DNA of 64,000 bases from Saccharothrix tamanrassetensis (GTDB lineage: Bacteria; Actinomycetota; Actinomycetes; Mycobacteriales; Pseudonocardiaceae), in the NCBI RefSeq assembly GCF_014203665.1, contig NZ_JACHJN010000009.1, positions 124,001 to 188,000 on the forward strand. Direction: 5' to 3'. This document shows, piece by piece, positions 38,981 through 47,600 of the stretch. The translations under genes were made by a program, and so were the position numbers. The notes beneath the pieces are model-generated. The model did not search any database, had not been told where the DNA came from, and saw only the letters and a program-made list of their open reading frames with translations. How positions within the stretch are numbered: the first letter of the stretch is position 1; the number at the start of each line of letters is the position of its first letter.

Positions 38981-40155
38981 CCTGGATCGACGACCCGGCG
39001 TTCAGCGCCGACGCGCCCTTCGGGCCGCAGACCCTGCCCTACGGCGTGCTCCCGTCCGGTATCGCCGTGCGGGTGGGCGACCGGGCGCTGCCGCTGCGCC
39101 CCATCGCGGACCACTTCGGCCGGCTGGCCGACCTGGTGTCGACGCCGACGCTGAACCCGCTGCTGGCGGCGGGACGGCCCGCGTGGAGCGAGCTCAGGGC
39201 CCGGCTGATGGACCTCGTGACGGCCGCCGCGGCGCCGCGGGGGGCGGAGCTGGTGGCGCTGGACGGCGCGGTGCTGCCGTTCGAGGTCGCCGACTACGTG
39301 GACTTCTACTCGTCGCGCCACCACGCGGAGAACGTCGGCCGCATCTTCCGCCCGGACGGCGAGCCGCTGCTGCCGAACTGGACCCACATCCCGATCGGCT
39401 ACCACGGCCGCGCGGGCACGGTCGTCGTCTCCGGCACGCCGGTCGTGCGCCCGCACGGGCAGCGCCGGACCTCCGAGGGGCCGGTGTTCGGACCGTCCGG
39501 CCGGCTCGACATCGAGGCCGAGGTGGGCTTCGTGTGCGGCGGGCCGGTGGCGTCCCGGCTGACCCCGTCGCAGGCGGTGGACCACGTGTTCGGCGTGGCA
39601 CTGGTGAACGACTGGTCGGCGCGCGACATCCAGGCGTGGGAGTACCAGCCGCTCGGGCCGTTCCTGGGCAAGTCGTTCGCGACGTCGATCTCGGCCTGGA
39701 TCACGCCCCTGGAGGCGTTCGCGGTGGCCCGGGTGGCCCCGCCGCCGCTGGGCAACCCCGTGCTGCCCTACCTGGCCGAGGAGCGGCCGTGGGGGCTGGA
39801 CGTCCGGATCGAGGTCGAGTGGAACGGCGAGGTCGTGTCCCGGCCGCCGTTCCGCGAGATGTCGTGGACGTTCGCGCAGCAACTCGCGCACCTGTCGGCG
39901 AACGGCGCTACCGTTCGGCCGGGCGACCTGATCGCGTCGGGCACCGTGTCCGGCCCTTCCCGCGACGAGCGCGGCTCCTTCCTGGAGCTGAGCTGGGGCG
40001 GCAAGGAGCCGCAGCGGGTGGCCGGCGAGGAGCGGACGTTCCTCGAGGACGGCGACACGGTCCGCATCACCGCGACCGCGCCGGGGGAGCACGGCTCACT
40101 CGTCGGCCTGGCCGAGGTGGTCGGCACGGTCGCACCCGCCGACACGGAGAGGTAG
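38977..40155 (+). CDS. fahA: Fumarylacetoacetase
   Basis: A 392-residue FAH-type hydrolase producing fumarate and acetoacetate, the last step of homogentisate degradation. Recognisable elements: N-terminal SH3-like domain, PIGYHGRAGTVVVSGTPV with the catalytic His, IEAEVGFVCGGP (Ca/Mg-binding Glu), and the core VNDWSARDIQAWEYQPLGPF followed by LGKSFATSISAWI. GTG 38977 overlaps the previous stop. The IclR gene follows after 9 bases, consistent with one operon. Confidence 0.94.
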   Translation: MTWIDDPAFSADAPFGPQTLPYGVLPSGIAVRVGDRALPLRPIADHFGRLADLVSTPTLNPLLAAGRPAWSELRARLMDLVTAAAAPRGAELVALDGAVLPFEVADYVDFYSSRHHAENVGRIFRPDGEPLLPNWTHIPIGYHGRAGTVVVSGTPVVRPHGQRRTSEGPVFGPSGRLDIEAEVGFVCGGPVASRLTPSQAVDHVFGVALVNDWSARDIQAWEYQPLGPFLGKSFATSISAWITPLEAFAVARVAPPPLGNPVLPYLAEERPWGLDVRIEVEWNGEVVSRPPFREMSWTFAQQLAHLSANGATVRPGDLIASGTVSGPSRDERGSFLELSWGGKEPQRVAGEERTFLEDGDTVRITATAPGEHGSLVGLAEVVGTVAPADTER

Positions 40156-40164
40156 GAACAGCCG

Positions 40165-40836
40165 GTGGCCAGACCTGACCCGCGCGGCCGACTCCCGCTG
40201 CCCGCCGGGTCGAAGGAGAGCTCGCTGACCCTGGAGCGGGGCCTGGCCCTGCTCCAGGCGGTGGCCGACGCCGAGTCGGAGGCGCCGTCGATCAGCGAGC
40301 TGGCCGCGGCCATCGGAGCGTCCCGGGCCGCGGTGTACCGGCTGCTGGTGCCGTTGCAGTCGCGCGGGCTGGTGCGGCGCGAGGGGTCGAAGGTGCGACT
40401 GGGGCTGGGCGTGCTGCGGCTGGCCTCCAACGTGCTGCCGCAGTTGCGGCTGGCGGCGCAGCCCTCGCTGCGGGTCCTGGCCGAGCACGTCGGGGCGACC
40501 GCGCACCTGACCGTCGCGGACGGGACCGAGGCGCAGGCCGTCGCCGTGGTCGAGCCGTCGTGGACGGCCTACCACGTGGCCTACCGGGTCGGGTCGCGCC
40601 ACCCCGTGCACCGCGGGGCGGCCGGGAAGGCGATCGGGCTGCCCCTGGAGGGGCGGCAGTGGGTGCATTCGACCGGTGAGCTCCAGCCGGGCGCGTTCGG
40701 CGTGGCCGCGCCGGTGCGCGGCGTGCCCGGTTTGCGGGCCAGCGTGGGCGTGGTGGCCCTGGAGAAGCTCGACGGTGAGGTGGTGGGGCCGCAGGTCGTG
40801 AGGGCGGCTCAGGAGGTCGCTGAGGCCCTGCGCTAG
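40165..40836 (+). CDS. IclR-family transcriptional regulator
   Basis: A 223-residue IclR protein: winged helix near the N terminus (SSLTLERGLALLQAVADAES, then ISELAAAIGASRAAVYRLLV) and a ligand-binding domain with GATAHLTVADGTEAQAVAVV and PVHRGAAGKAIG. It is a little shorter than usual (about 250), with a compact effector domain. It probably controls the divergent hmgA and fahA genes in response to homogentisate or a related aromatic acid, by position. The GTG start has AGGTAGGA about 8 bases upstream. Confidence 0.88.
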   Translation: MARPDPRGRLPLPAGSKESSLTLERGLALLQAVADAESEAPSISELAAAIGASRAAVYRLLVPLQSRGLVRREGSKVRLGLGVLRLASNVLPQLRLAAQPSLRVLAEHVGATAHLTVADGTEAQAVAVVEPSWTAYHVAYRVGSRHPVHRGAAGKAIGLPLEGRQWVHSTGELQPGAFGVAAPVRGVPGLRASVGVVALEKLDGEVVGPQVVRAAQEVAEALR

Positions 40837-40870
40837 CCGCCGCCGACGCCCCGGACCGGCCGGTGGTTCC

Positions 40871-40951
40871 CGACGCCTCGCGCAGGCGGGTGCCTGCCGA
40901 CGCCTCGCGCAGGCCGGTGGCTGCAGACGCCTCGCGCAGGCCGGTGCTGCG
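40871..40951. repeat. 27-base tandem repeat, three units
   Basis: Each unit contains GACGCCTCGCGCAGGC followed by CGGTGGCTGC or a variant; units start at 40871, 40898 and 40925. It fills the gap between the convergent IclR and TMEM165-like genes. Confidence 0.8.
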
Positions 40952-40972
40952 ACGTCCGGCCCGCCGCCGGTG

Positions 40973-41569
40973 TCAGCCCGTCACCGCCTGCCACACCGCG
41001 AAGACGGCGAACACGGCGAAGATCACGCCGCTGACCCGCTGGATCAGGTGGGTCGGTATGCGCCCGGCGATCCTGCGCCCCACCAGCACGGCGATCCCCG
41101 CGACCGTCACCAGGGCCAGGAACGCGCCCAGCCCGACGAACACCGGAGCGCCGTAGCGGGCGGAGAGCGCGGCGGTGGCCAGCTGCGAGGCGTCGCCCCA
41201 CTCGGCCGCGAACAGCACGCCGAACGACGTCAGGGCCGCCCGCCGGAACGACACCGCGGGTGCCGTCGACCCGGCCGAGTCCTCCTCGTCGTCACCCGCG
41301 AAGCTCTCCTTCAGCAGCAGGAACGCCCCGACGCCGAACAGCACGGCGACCACGCCCGCCACCAGGCGGTCCGGCAGGAGGGTCAGCACGCCGCCGAACG
41401 TCGCCGCCACCACGCACTGGACCGCGAACGCGGCGGTGACCCCGGCGAACACCGGCCAGGCCCGGTAGCGGGTGGTCAGGACGAGGGTGGCGACCATCGT
41501 CTTGTCCGGCAGTTCGGCCAGGAAGATGATGCCGAAGGCGGTTGCCAGGGCGATGAGCTCCGCTGCCAC
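40973..41569 (-). CDS. TMEM165/GDT1 family cation (Mn2+) exporter
   Basis: A 198-residue membrane protein with six or seven helices and the two hallmark motifs of UPF0016/GDT1: FLAELPDKTMVATLVL in the first half and LFAAEWGDASQLATAALS in the second, separated by an acidic cytoplasmic loop (AGDDEEDSAG). Bacterial members export Mn2+ (MneA/Mnx type). GTG 41569 has GGAGG 6-7 bases upstream. A yybP-ykoY Mn2+ riboswitch lies in its leader (41640-41768), so expression should rise with Mn2+. Confidence 0.92.
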   Translation of the reverse strand: MAAELIALATAFGIIFLAELPDKTMVATLVLTTRYRAWPVFAGVTAAFAVQCVVAATFGGVLTLLPDRLVAGVVAVLFGVGAFLLLKESFAGDDEEDSAGSTAPAVSFRRAALTSFGVLFAAEWGDASQLATAALSARYGAPVFVGLGAFLALVTVAGIAVLVGRRIAGRIPTHLIQRVSGVIFAVFAVFAVWQAVTG

Positions 41570-41639
41570 GAGGTACCTCCACGTCCGTGATCCCGGACGG
41601 AGGCAGCACGACCCCGACCGGGCGTGATGCACTGCCCGG

Positions 41640-41768
41640 CCGGAGGTCTCGTTCGCCCGTCCGAAGACGGGTGAGGGACCGGATCCGCGCTGGGCGGACC
41701 AGTATGTCGATCACCTCGCCGGACCGCCCGGCACAGCAGCGGTCGCGGGAACTACTCCCCTCTGGCGC
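41640..41768 (-). promoter_or_regulatory. yybP-ykoY (manganese) riboswitch
   Basis: Read on the minus strand, the leader starts its conserved core with AGAGGGGAGTAG (41763-41752), contains GACATACTGGTCC in the middle, and closes with CGAACGAGACC (41655-41645), the two Mn2+-binding loop strands of the yybP-ykoY aptamer. Between aptamer and gene lie two hairpins (stems ACCGGGC/GCCCGGC at 41617-41640 and CGTCCG/CGGACG at 41582-41599), the latter next to the ribosome site, as an expression platform. Confidence 0.88.
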
Positions 41769-41822
41769 GACCGATCGTAGTCGACGCATCCGTGCAGGTC
41801 GACGTGATGCCGACCGCACCGG

Positions 41823-41867
41823 GGGACCTTGGTCCCGGGCCCGACGGGACCGTCGTACCTGATCGGG
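41823..41867 (+). promoter_or_regulatory. Shared cyd regulatory element, copy 1 (cydA promoter)
   Basis: Palindrome GGGACCTTGGTCCC at 41823-41836, then, starting exactly 20 bases after the palindrome start, GACGGGACCGTCGTACCTGA followed by TCGGG (to 41867). The same two-part element with identical spacing precedes cydDC at 44602. A -10-like TAGCGT (41884) follows, 8 bases before GTG 41897 counted from its last base, suggesting a leaderless or nearly leaderless transcript. Confidence 0.7.
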
Positions 41868-41896
41868 GCCGGGCTCGCCGACCTAGCGTCGTGGTC

Positions 41897-43504
41897 GTGG
41901 ACGTCCTCGACCTGGCGCGGTGGCAGTTCGGCATCACCACCGTCTACCACTTCCTGATGGTGCCGCTGACGATCGGCCTGTCGCTGCTGGTCGCCGGGAT
42001 GCAGACGGCCTGGGTGCGCACGGGTGACCGCAAGTACCTGGCGATGACCAAGTTCTGGGGCAAGCTGCTGCTGATCAACTTCGCCATGGGCGTGGTGACC
42101 GGCATCGTGCAGGAGTTCCAGTTCGGCATGACGTGGAGCGCCTACTCGCGCTTCGTCGGCGACGTGTTCGGTGCGCCGCTGGCGATGGAGGGCCTGGTCG
42201 CGTTCTTCGTGGAGTCGACGTTCCTCGGCCTGTGGATCTTCGGCTGGGACCGGCTGCCGCGCAAGGCGCACCTGGCCTGCGTGTGGGCGTTCTCGCTGGC
42301 CAGCATCGCGTCCGCGTACTTCATCCTGGCCGCCAACTCGTGGATGCAGCACCCGGTGGGCGTGGAGCTGGTGGACGGCAGGCCCCGGCTGAACTCGATC
42401 TGGGCCGTGCTGACCAACAACACCGTGCTGGCCGCGTTCCCGCACACGATCTTCGGCGCGTTCGCGGTGGCCGCCGCTTTCCTGGTCGGCATCGCGGCGT
42501 GGCAGCTGTGGCGCGGGAACGCCGACGAACCGGTGTGGCGGTCCTCGGTGAAGCTGGGCACGTGGGTCGGCGTGGTGGCGTTCACCGGCCTGGCCATCAC
42601 CGGCGACCTCCAGGGGAAGCTGATGTTCGAGCAGCAGCCGATGAAGATGGCCGCCGCCGAAGCGCTGTGCCACACCGAGTCGCCGGCGAGCTTCTCGGTG
42701 TTCGCGGTGGGCGACGTGTCGCGGCCGGACTGCGAGGACGTCAAGAGCATCACCGTGCCCGCGCTGCTGTCGTTCCTGGCGCACAACGACTTCAGCACCG
42801 AGGTCAAGGGCATCGACGACCTCGTGCCGATGTACCAGGAGAAGTACGGCACCAACTACCCGGTGGACGAGCGGCTGGGCGAGCTGTCGGGCAAGCCGAT
42901 CGACTACGTGCCGGTGCTGCCGGTCACCTACTGGGGGTTCCGGCTGATGATCGGGTTCGGCGCGATCTCGGCCGGCGTGGGCCTGCTGGTGCTGTGGCTG
43001 ACCCGGGGCGGGCGGACGCCGCGCGGGCGGTGGTTCAGGTGGCTGGCGCTGGGGAGCATCGCGACCCCGTTCCTGGGCAACAGCTTCGGCTGGATCTTCA
43101 CCGAGATGGGGCGGCAGCCGTTCGTGGTGGTGCCGAATCCGACCGGCGTCGACGGGGTGTGGATGTTCACCGCGCGGGCCGTGTCGAACTCGACGCCGGG
43201 CGAGGTGCTGACGTCGTTGGTCGCCTTGACGCTGGTCTACGGGGTGCTGGCCGGTGTCGAGGTGTTCCTGATCCGGCGGTACGTCCGCGGCGGTGTCGCG
43301 GGCGTGCTGCCGGGTTCGGACCCGGGCGGTCCGGGGTCCGGCGACGGTCCGGGGTCGGGTGGCGAGCCCGGGACCGGTGACCGGGCCGGGTCAGGTGACC
43401 GGGCCGGGTCAGGTGACGGGGTCGGGTCAGGTGACGGGGCTGGGCCTGGCGCCAAGGCCGGGTCCGGCGACGAGGCCGACGACGTCCTGTCGTTCGCGTA
43501 CTGA
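41897..43504 (+). CDS. cydA: Cytochrome bd oxidase subunit I
   Basis: A 535-residue subunit I of the bd quinol oxidase, which reduces O2 without pumping protons. Heme ligands are recognisable: His18 in TTVYHFLMVPLT, His in FPHTIFGAF and Met in TYWGFRLMIGFG. The quinol loop carries GKLMFEQQPMKMAAAEALC and is of the short (Q-loop truncated) type. After the last helix there is an unusual Gly/Ser/Asp-rich tail of about 55 residues made of six-residue repeats before the conserved end DDVLSFAY. GTG 41897 or 41891 gives the conserved start VDVLDLARWQFG. cydB follows after 9 bases. Confidence 0.95.
   Translation: MDVLDLARWQFGITTVYHFLMVPLTIGLSLLVAGMQTAWVRTGDRKYLAMTKFWGKLLLINFAMGVVTGIVQEFQFGMTWSAYSRFVGDVFGAPLAMEGLVAFFVESTFLGLWIFGWDRLPRKAHLACVWAFSLASIASAYFILAANSWMQHPVGVELVDGRPRLNSIWAVLTNNTVLAAFPHTIFGAFAVAAAFLVGIAAWQLWRGNADEPVWRSSVKLGTWVGVVAFTGLAITGDLQGKLMFEQQPMKMAAAEALCHTESPASFSVFAVGDVSRPDCEDVKSITVPALLSFLAHNDFSTEVKGIDDLVPMYQEKYGTNYPVDERLGELSGKPIDYVPVLPVTYWGFRLMIGFGAISAGVGLLVLWLTRGGRTPRGRWFRWLALGSIATPFLGNSFGWIFTEMGRQPFVVVPNPTGVDGVWMFTARAVSNSTPGEVLTSLVALTLVYGVLAGVEVFLIRRYVRGGVAGVLPGSDPGGPGSGDGPGSGGEPGTGDRAGSGDRAGSGDGVGSGDGAGPGAKAGSGDEADDVLSFAY
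43371..43472 (+). repeat. 18-base in-frame repeat in the CydA tail
   Basis: Units of GGGTCAGGTGACCGGGCC and close variants encode GSGDRA, GSGDRA, GSGDGV, GSGDGA and degenerate neighbours. Two units are identical, indicating recent duplication. Confidence 0.8.
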
Positions 43505-43513
43505 GGGGGAGTC

Positions 43514-44515
43514 GTGGACACGTTCTGGTTCTGCGTGATCGCCCTGCTGTGGCTGGGCTACCTGTTCCTGGAGGGGTTCGACTTCGGCGTCGGCATGCTG
43601 CTGCCGGTGCTCGGCCGGGACGAGACCGAGCGCCGGGTCCTGATCAACACGATCGGGCCGGTGTGGGACGGCAACGAGGTGTGGCTGCTGGTCGCGGGCG
43701 GTGCCACCTTCGCGGCGTTCCCCGGCTGGTACGCTTCGCTGTTCAGCTCGGTCTACCTGCCGCTGGTGCTGTTCCTGCTGGCGCTGATCGGGCGCGGGGT
43801 GGCGTTCGAGTACCGGGGCAAGGTGGACTCGGTGCGGTGGCGCCGGGTGTGGGACGCGGTGATCGTGACCGGGTCGTGGGTGGCGGCGCTGGGTGTCGGG
43901 TTGCTGTTGACCACCAACGTGTTCGGGCTGCCCTTGGACGCGGCCGGGGACCGGGTCGGGTCGCCGTTCGCGTCGATCACGCTGGAGAGCCTGTTGGGGG
44001 CGTTGGCGATCGCCGGGTACGCCCTCGTGCACGGCGCGGTGTTCCTGTCGCTGAAGACCGAGGGTGAGGTGCGGGAACGGGCGCGTGCGTTGGCGTTGCG
44101 GATCGCGCCGTTCGCGCTGGCGCCGCTGGTGGTGCTGCTCCTGTTGGTGCAGTTGCGCTTCGGGTCGGTGTGGACGTACGCGGCGTCGATCGGCGTGGCT
44201 CTGGCGGCGTTCGGTGCCTTCGCGCGGCTGGCCCTGCGGCGCGAGGGGCAGGCGTTCGCGTTGATGGGTGTCGCGGTGGCCTGTGCGGTGGTGGCGCTGT
44301 TCGGCGCTCTGTACCCGAACGTCCTGCCGTCCACTTTGGACCCCGCTTTTACGCTCACCATCGAGAACGCGGCGTCGAGCCCGTACACGCTGACCGTGAT
44401 GACGTGGGTGGCGGCGTTCGGCACGCCTGCCGTGCTGGCCTACCAGGGGTGGACCTACTGGGTGTTCCGCAAGCGCATCGGCACCCGGCACATCCCGTCG
44501 GTGCACGTTCCGTAG
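43514..44515 (+). CDS. cydB: Cytochrome bd oxidase subunit II
   Basis: A 333-residue subunit II with eight or nine membrane helices; the family start FWFCVIALLWLGYLFLEGFD and INTIGPVWDGNEVWLLVAGG are diagnostic. It completes the bd oxidase with CydA, 9 bases upstream. The GTG start has GAGGGGGA as ribosome site. A perfect 12-base hairpin follows 27 bases after the stop codon and separates cydAB from cydDC, which then has its own copy of the shared promoter element. Confidence 0.95.
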   Translation: MDTFWFCVIALLWLGYLFLEGFDFGVGMLLPVLGRDETERRVLINTIGPVWDGNEVWLLVAGGATFAAFPGWYASLFSSVYLPLVLFLLALIGRGVAFEYRGKVDSVRWRRVWDAVIVTGSWVAALGVGLLLTTNVFGLPLDAAGDRVGSPFASITLESLLGALAIAGYALVHGAVFLSLKTEGEVRERARALALRIAPFALAPLVVLLLLVQLRFGSVWTYAASIGVALAAFGAFARLALRREGQAFALMGVAVACAVVALFGALYPNVLPSTLDPAFTLTIENAASSPYTLTVMTWVAAFGTPAVLAYQGWTYWVFRKRIGTRHIPSVHVP

Positions 44516-44542
44516 GGGAACGCGAAGTCGGCAGCAGGGTCG

Positions 44543-44571
44543 GAGGCCGGGTGGTGACCCCACCCGGCCTC
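44543..44571. terminator. Terminator after cydAB
   Basis: GAGGCCGGGTGG, loop TGACC, CCACCCGGCCTC, followed by TTCG. Perfect 12-base stem. Confidence 0.88.
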
Positions 44572-44601
44572 TTCGCGCGTCCTGATGGCGGACGGCGGCG
44601 C

Positions 44602-44646
44602 GGGACCTAGGTCCTGCCGGGGACGGGACCGTCGTACCTGAACGGG
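44602..44646 (+). promoter_or_regulatory. Shared cyd regulatory element, copy 2 (cydDC promoter)
   Basis: GGACCTAGGTCC palindrome (44603-44614), then GACGGGACCGTCGTACCTGA starting at 44622 and ACGGG to 44646. Layout and spacing equal copy 1 before cydA, and the distance from GACGGG to the GTG start is 53 here against 54 there. Downstream TTACGGT provides a -10-like box. Confidence 0.7.
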
Positions 44647-44674
44647 ACAGGTCGGTCGGACTTACGGTCGTCTC

Positions 44675-47600
44675 GTGAACGTCCCCGGAGCCCCTTCCGC
44701 CAAGAAGCCGGGGAGGGGTCCGCTCGGCGCGCTACCCGCTCTTTCACCTTCGGCGCGCCGGGCGTTGACCCTTTGTGGCGGGCTGGCGGTGCTGTCGGCG
44801 GGCGCACTGGTGTGGCAGGCCGTGGCGCTGGCGTCCGCGTTGGTTGCCGGCGGGTCGTTGTGGTCGCTGGCCCTCGCGGTGTGCGCACGGGCGGTGCTGG
44901 CCTGGGCCACGGAGACGGTCGCGGCGCGGGCGGCGGCCGGGGCGAAGGAAGAGCTGCGGGCCGCCGTGCTCGACCGGGCGCTGGGGCTGGGTCCGGCGTG
45001 GATCGTGTCGCGGGGTCCGGCCGAGCTGACCGCGTTGGCGACCAAGGGGTTGGACGCCCTGGACGCCTACTTCACCCGCTACCTGCCCGCCCTGGTGACG
45101 ACGGCGGTCGTGCCGGTGCTGGTGGGTGCGTGGATCTTCTTCACCGATCCGACCTCGGCCGTGCTGATCGCGGTGACGTTGCCGCTGATCCCGGTGTTCG
45201 CGGTGCTGATCGGGAAGTTCACCTCGGCGCGGGTCGCGGCGGCGGCCTCGGCGTTGGAACGGCTGTCCGGCCGGCTCGCGGAGCTGGTGCGGGCGCTGCC
45301 GGTGCTGACCGCGTTCGGGCGGGCGGCGGCGCAGGCGAAGGCGGTCCGGGAGGTCGGCGAGCGGTACCGCGAGGCGACGATGGGGACGCTGCGGGTGGCG
45401 TTCCTGTCGGCGCTGGTGCTGGAGATCGCGGCGTCGCTGTCGGTGGCGCTGATCGCGGTGGGCATCGGCCTGCGGCTGGTGTCCGGCGAGCTGACCCTGC
45501 TGACCGGCCTGGTCGTGCTGATCCTCGCGCCCGAGTGCTACCTGCCGCTGCGCACCGCCGGGGCGGCGCACCACGCGTCCGAGGACGGCATGGAGGCCGT
45601 CCGGCGGGTCGCCGAGGTGCCGGAACCCGGTCCGTCCGCGGGTGCGCGAACCATCGGCGGCCGGACCGTAGGTGCGCGAATCGTCGACGGGCGGTCCGTT
45701 GACGAGCGAACCGTCGGCCGGCTGACGATCGGTCGGCGAACCGGGGGCGAAGTTGGCGCGCCGATCGTCGGTCCGTCGACGATCGACGGCAGGATCGTCG
45801 GTATCCAGGTGCGCAACCTGCGGGTGCGGCGGCGTGACCGGTACGCCCCGGACGGCGTCGGTTTCATCGTGCGGCCCGGCGAGGTGCACCGGCTCGACGC
45901 GCCCAGCGGAGCCGGCAAGTCCACCCTGTTCGACGTGCTGCTCGGGTTCGTGGAGCCGGACGGCGGCGAGGTCGTGGTCGACCGCGACGCCATCGCCTGG
46001 GTGCCGCAGCGGCCCGCGTTCGCCGGCCGGACCGTCGCCGACGAACTGGAACTGACCACCGGCCGGGTGGACCTCGACGTGCTGGCCGAGGTCGCCGCCG
46101 AGCGGCTGGCGCACCGGCCCATCGCCGAACTGTCCACCGGGGAGCGCCAGCGGATCGCCATCGCCCGCGCGCTCACCCGCGTGCGGGACGGGGCGACGAT
46201 CCTCCTGCTGGACGAGCCCACCGCCCACCTGGACCCGGCCACCGCCGCCAAGGTGATGGCCGCCGTGCAGCGGGCCGCCGACCGGGGCGCGACCGTGCTG
46301 CTGGCCACGCACCGGATCGTCGGGCGAGCCGACACCGCTGTCGCGGCGGTGTCCGTGGACCACGAAGTCGGCCGGACGGCTCCACCACGGACGCCGAGGC
46401 CGACGACCCGAATGCTGGCCGGGGCGGCACTGGGGGTTGCCGCCTCGGCCGGCGGGGTCGCGCTGACCGCGCTCGCCGCGTACCTGATCGCCAAGGCCGC
46501 CACCCAGCCGCCGATCCTGACGCTGTCCGTGCTGGTGGTCGGGGTCCGGACGTTCGCGCTGGCCAAGGGCGTGTTCCGGTACCTGGAGCGCCTGGTGTCG
46601 CACGACGCGGCGTTCCGGTTCGCCGAGGACCTGCGCGTCCGGCTGTGGCGCAGCCTGCGACCGGGCCGCGCGGAGCTGACCCGCCTGGTGGACGACGTGG
46701 ACACCGTGCGCGACCTGGTTCCGCGCGTCCTGCAACCACCGCTGGTCGCGGCCGGGGTCGGTGCGGCGGCGGTGGTGCTGTTCGCCTTGATCTCGCCGTG
46801 GGCCGGGGTCGCGCTCGGGCTGGCGGTGCTGGTCGGCGGAACGCTCGCGCCGTTGGTCGCGGTGGCTGCGGAACGCCGGGCGAGCACCGTCCTGGCCCGT
46901 GGCCGGCGGCAGGTGTCGGAGGACGTGCTGACGCTGCTCACCGCCGCACCGGACCTCATCGCGTTCCGGGCGGACCGGAAGGTGCGGGCGTCGCTGGCCG
47001 CCGACGACGCCGAACTCGCCCGGCTGGCGCGACGGCAGGCGTTCGGCGCCGGCGCGGCGACCGGTGTCGTGCACCTGGCGCTGGGGATGGCGGTCGTGGC
47101 GTGCACGGCGTCGGCGGCCGGCGTCGACCCGCTGCTGGCCCCGGTGCTCGGGCTGGTGCCGTTGGCGTTGGCGGAGGTGCTCGGGGCGTTGCCGGCGGCG
47201 GCCCAGCACTGGGGCTCGCTGCGGGAGTCCTACGGGAGGATCGTCGAACAGTCCGCGCCCGGGAACCGCCCGGCCGTGACTCGTCGGCACCTGGCCGCGC
47301 CGCGCCCGACCGGCTCCGATGGCCTTCCGACCAGGCAAGATGATCACGCGGTCGGGCTCGATGACCGGTCGGTCGGGCCTGGGGACCCCCCGATTCAATC
47401 CAAGCACGAGGCACCGACAATCTCGGGCGTTCAAGCTGAGAGTGGCGCACGGGCAGCGGAGCCGGTTCGGGTCGTCGTGCCGGCGCAGGGCCGGGCGCTG
47501 GTGTCGGAGCGTCCCGGTGCGGTGGAGTTCGAGCAGGTGACGGTGGGGTGGCCGGGAGCCGGGGCGCCGGTGTTGACCGGCGTCAGCGGTCGGGTTCCGG

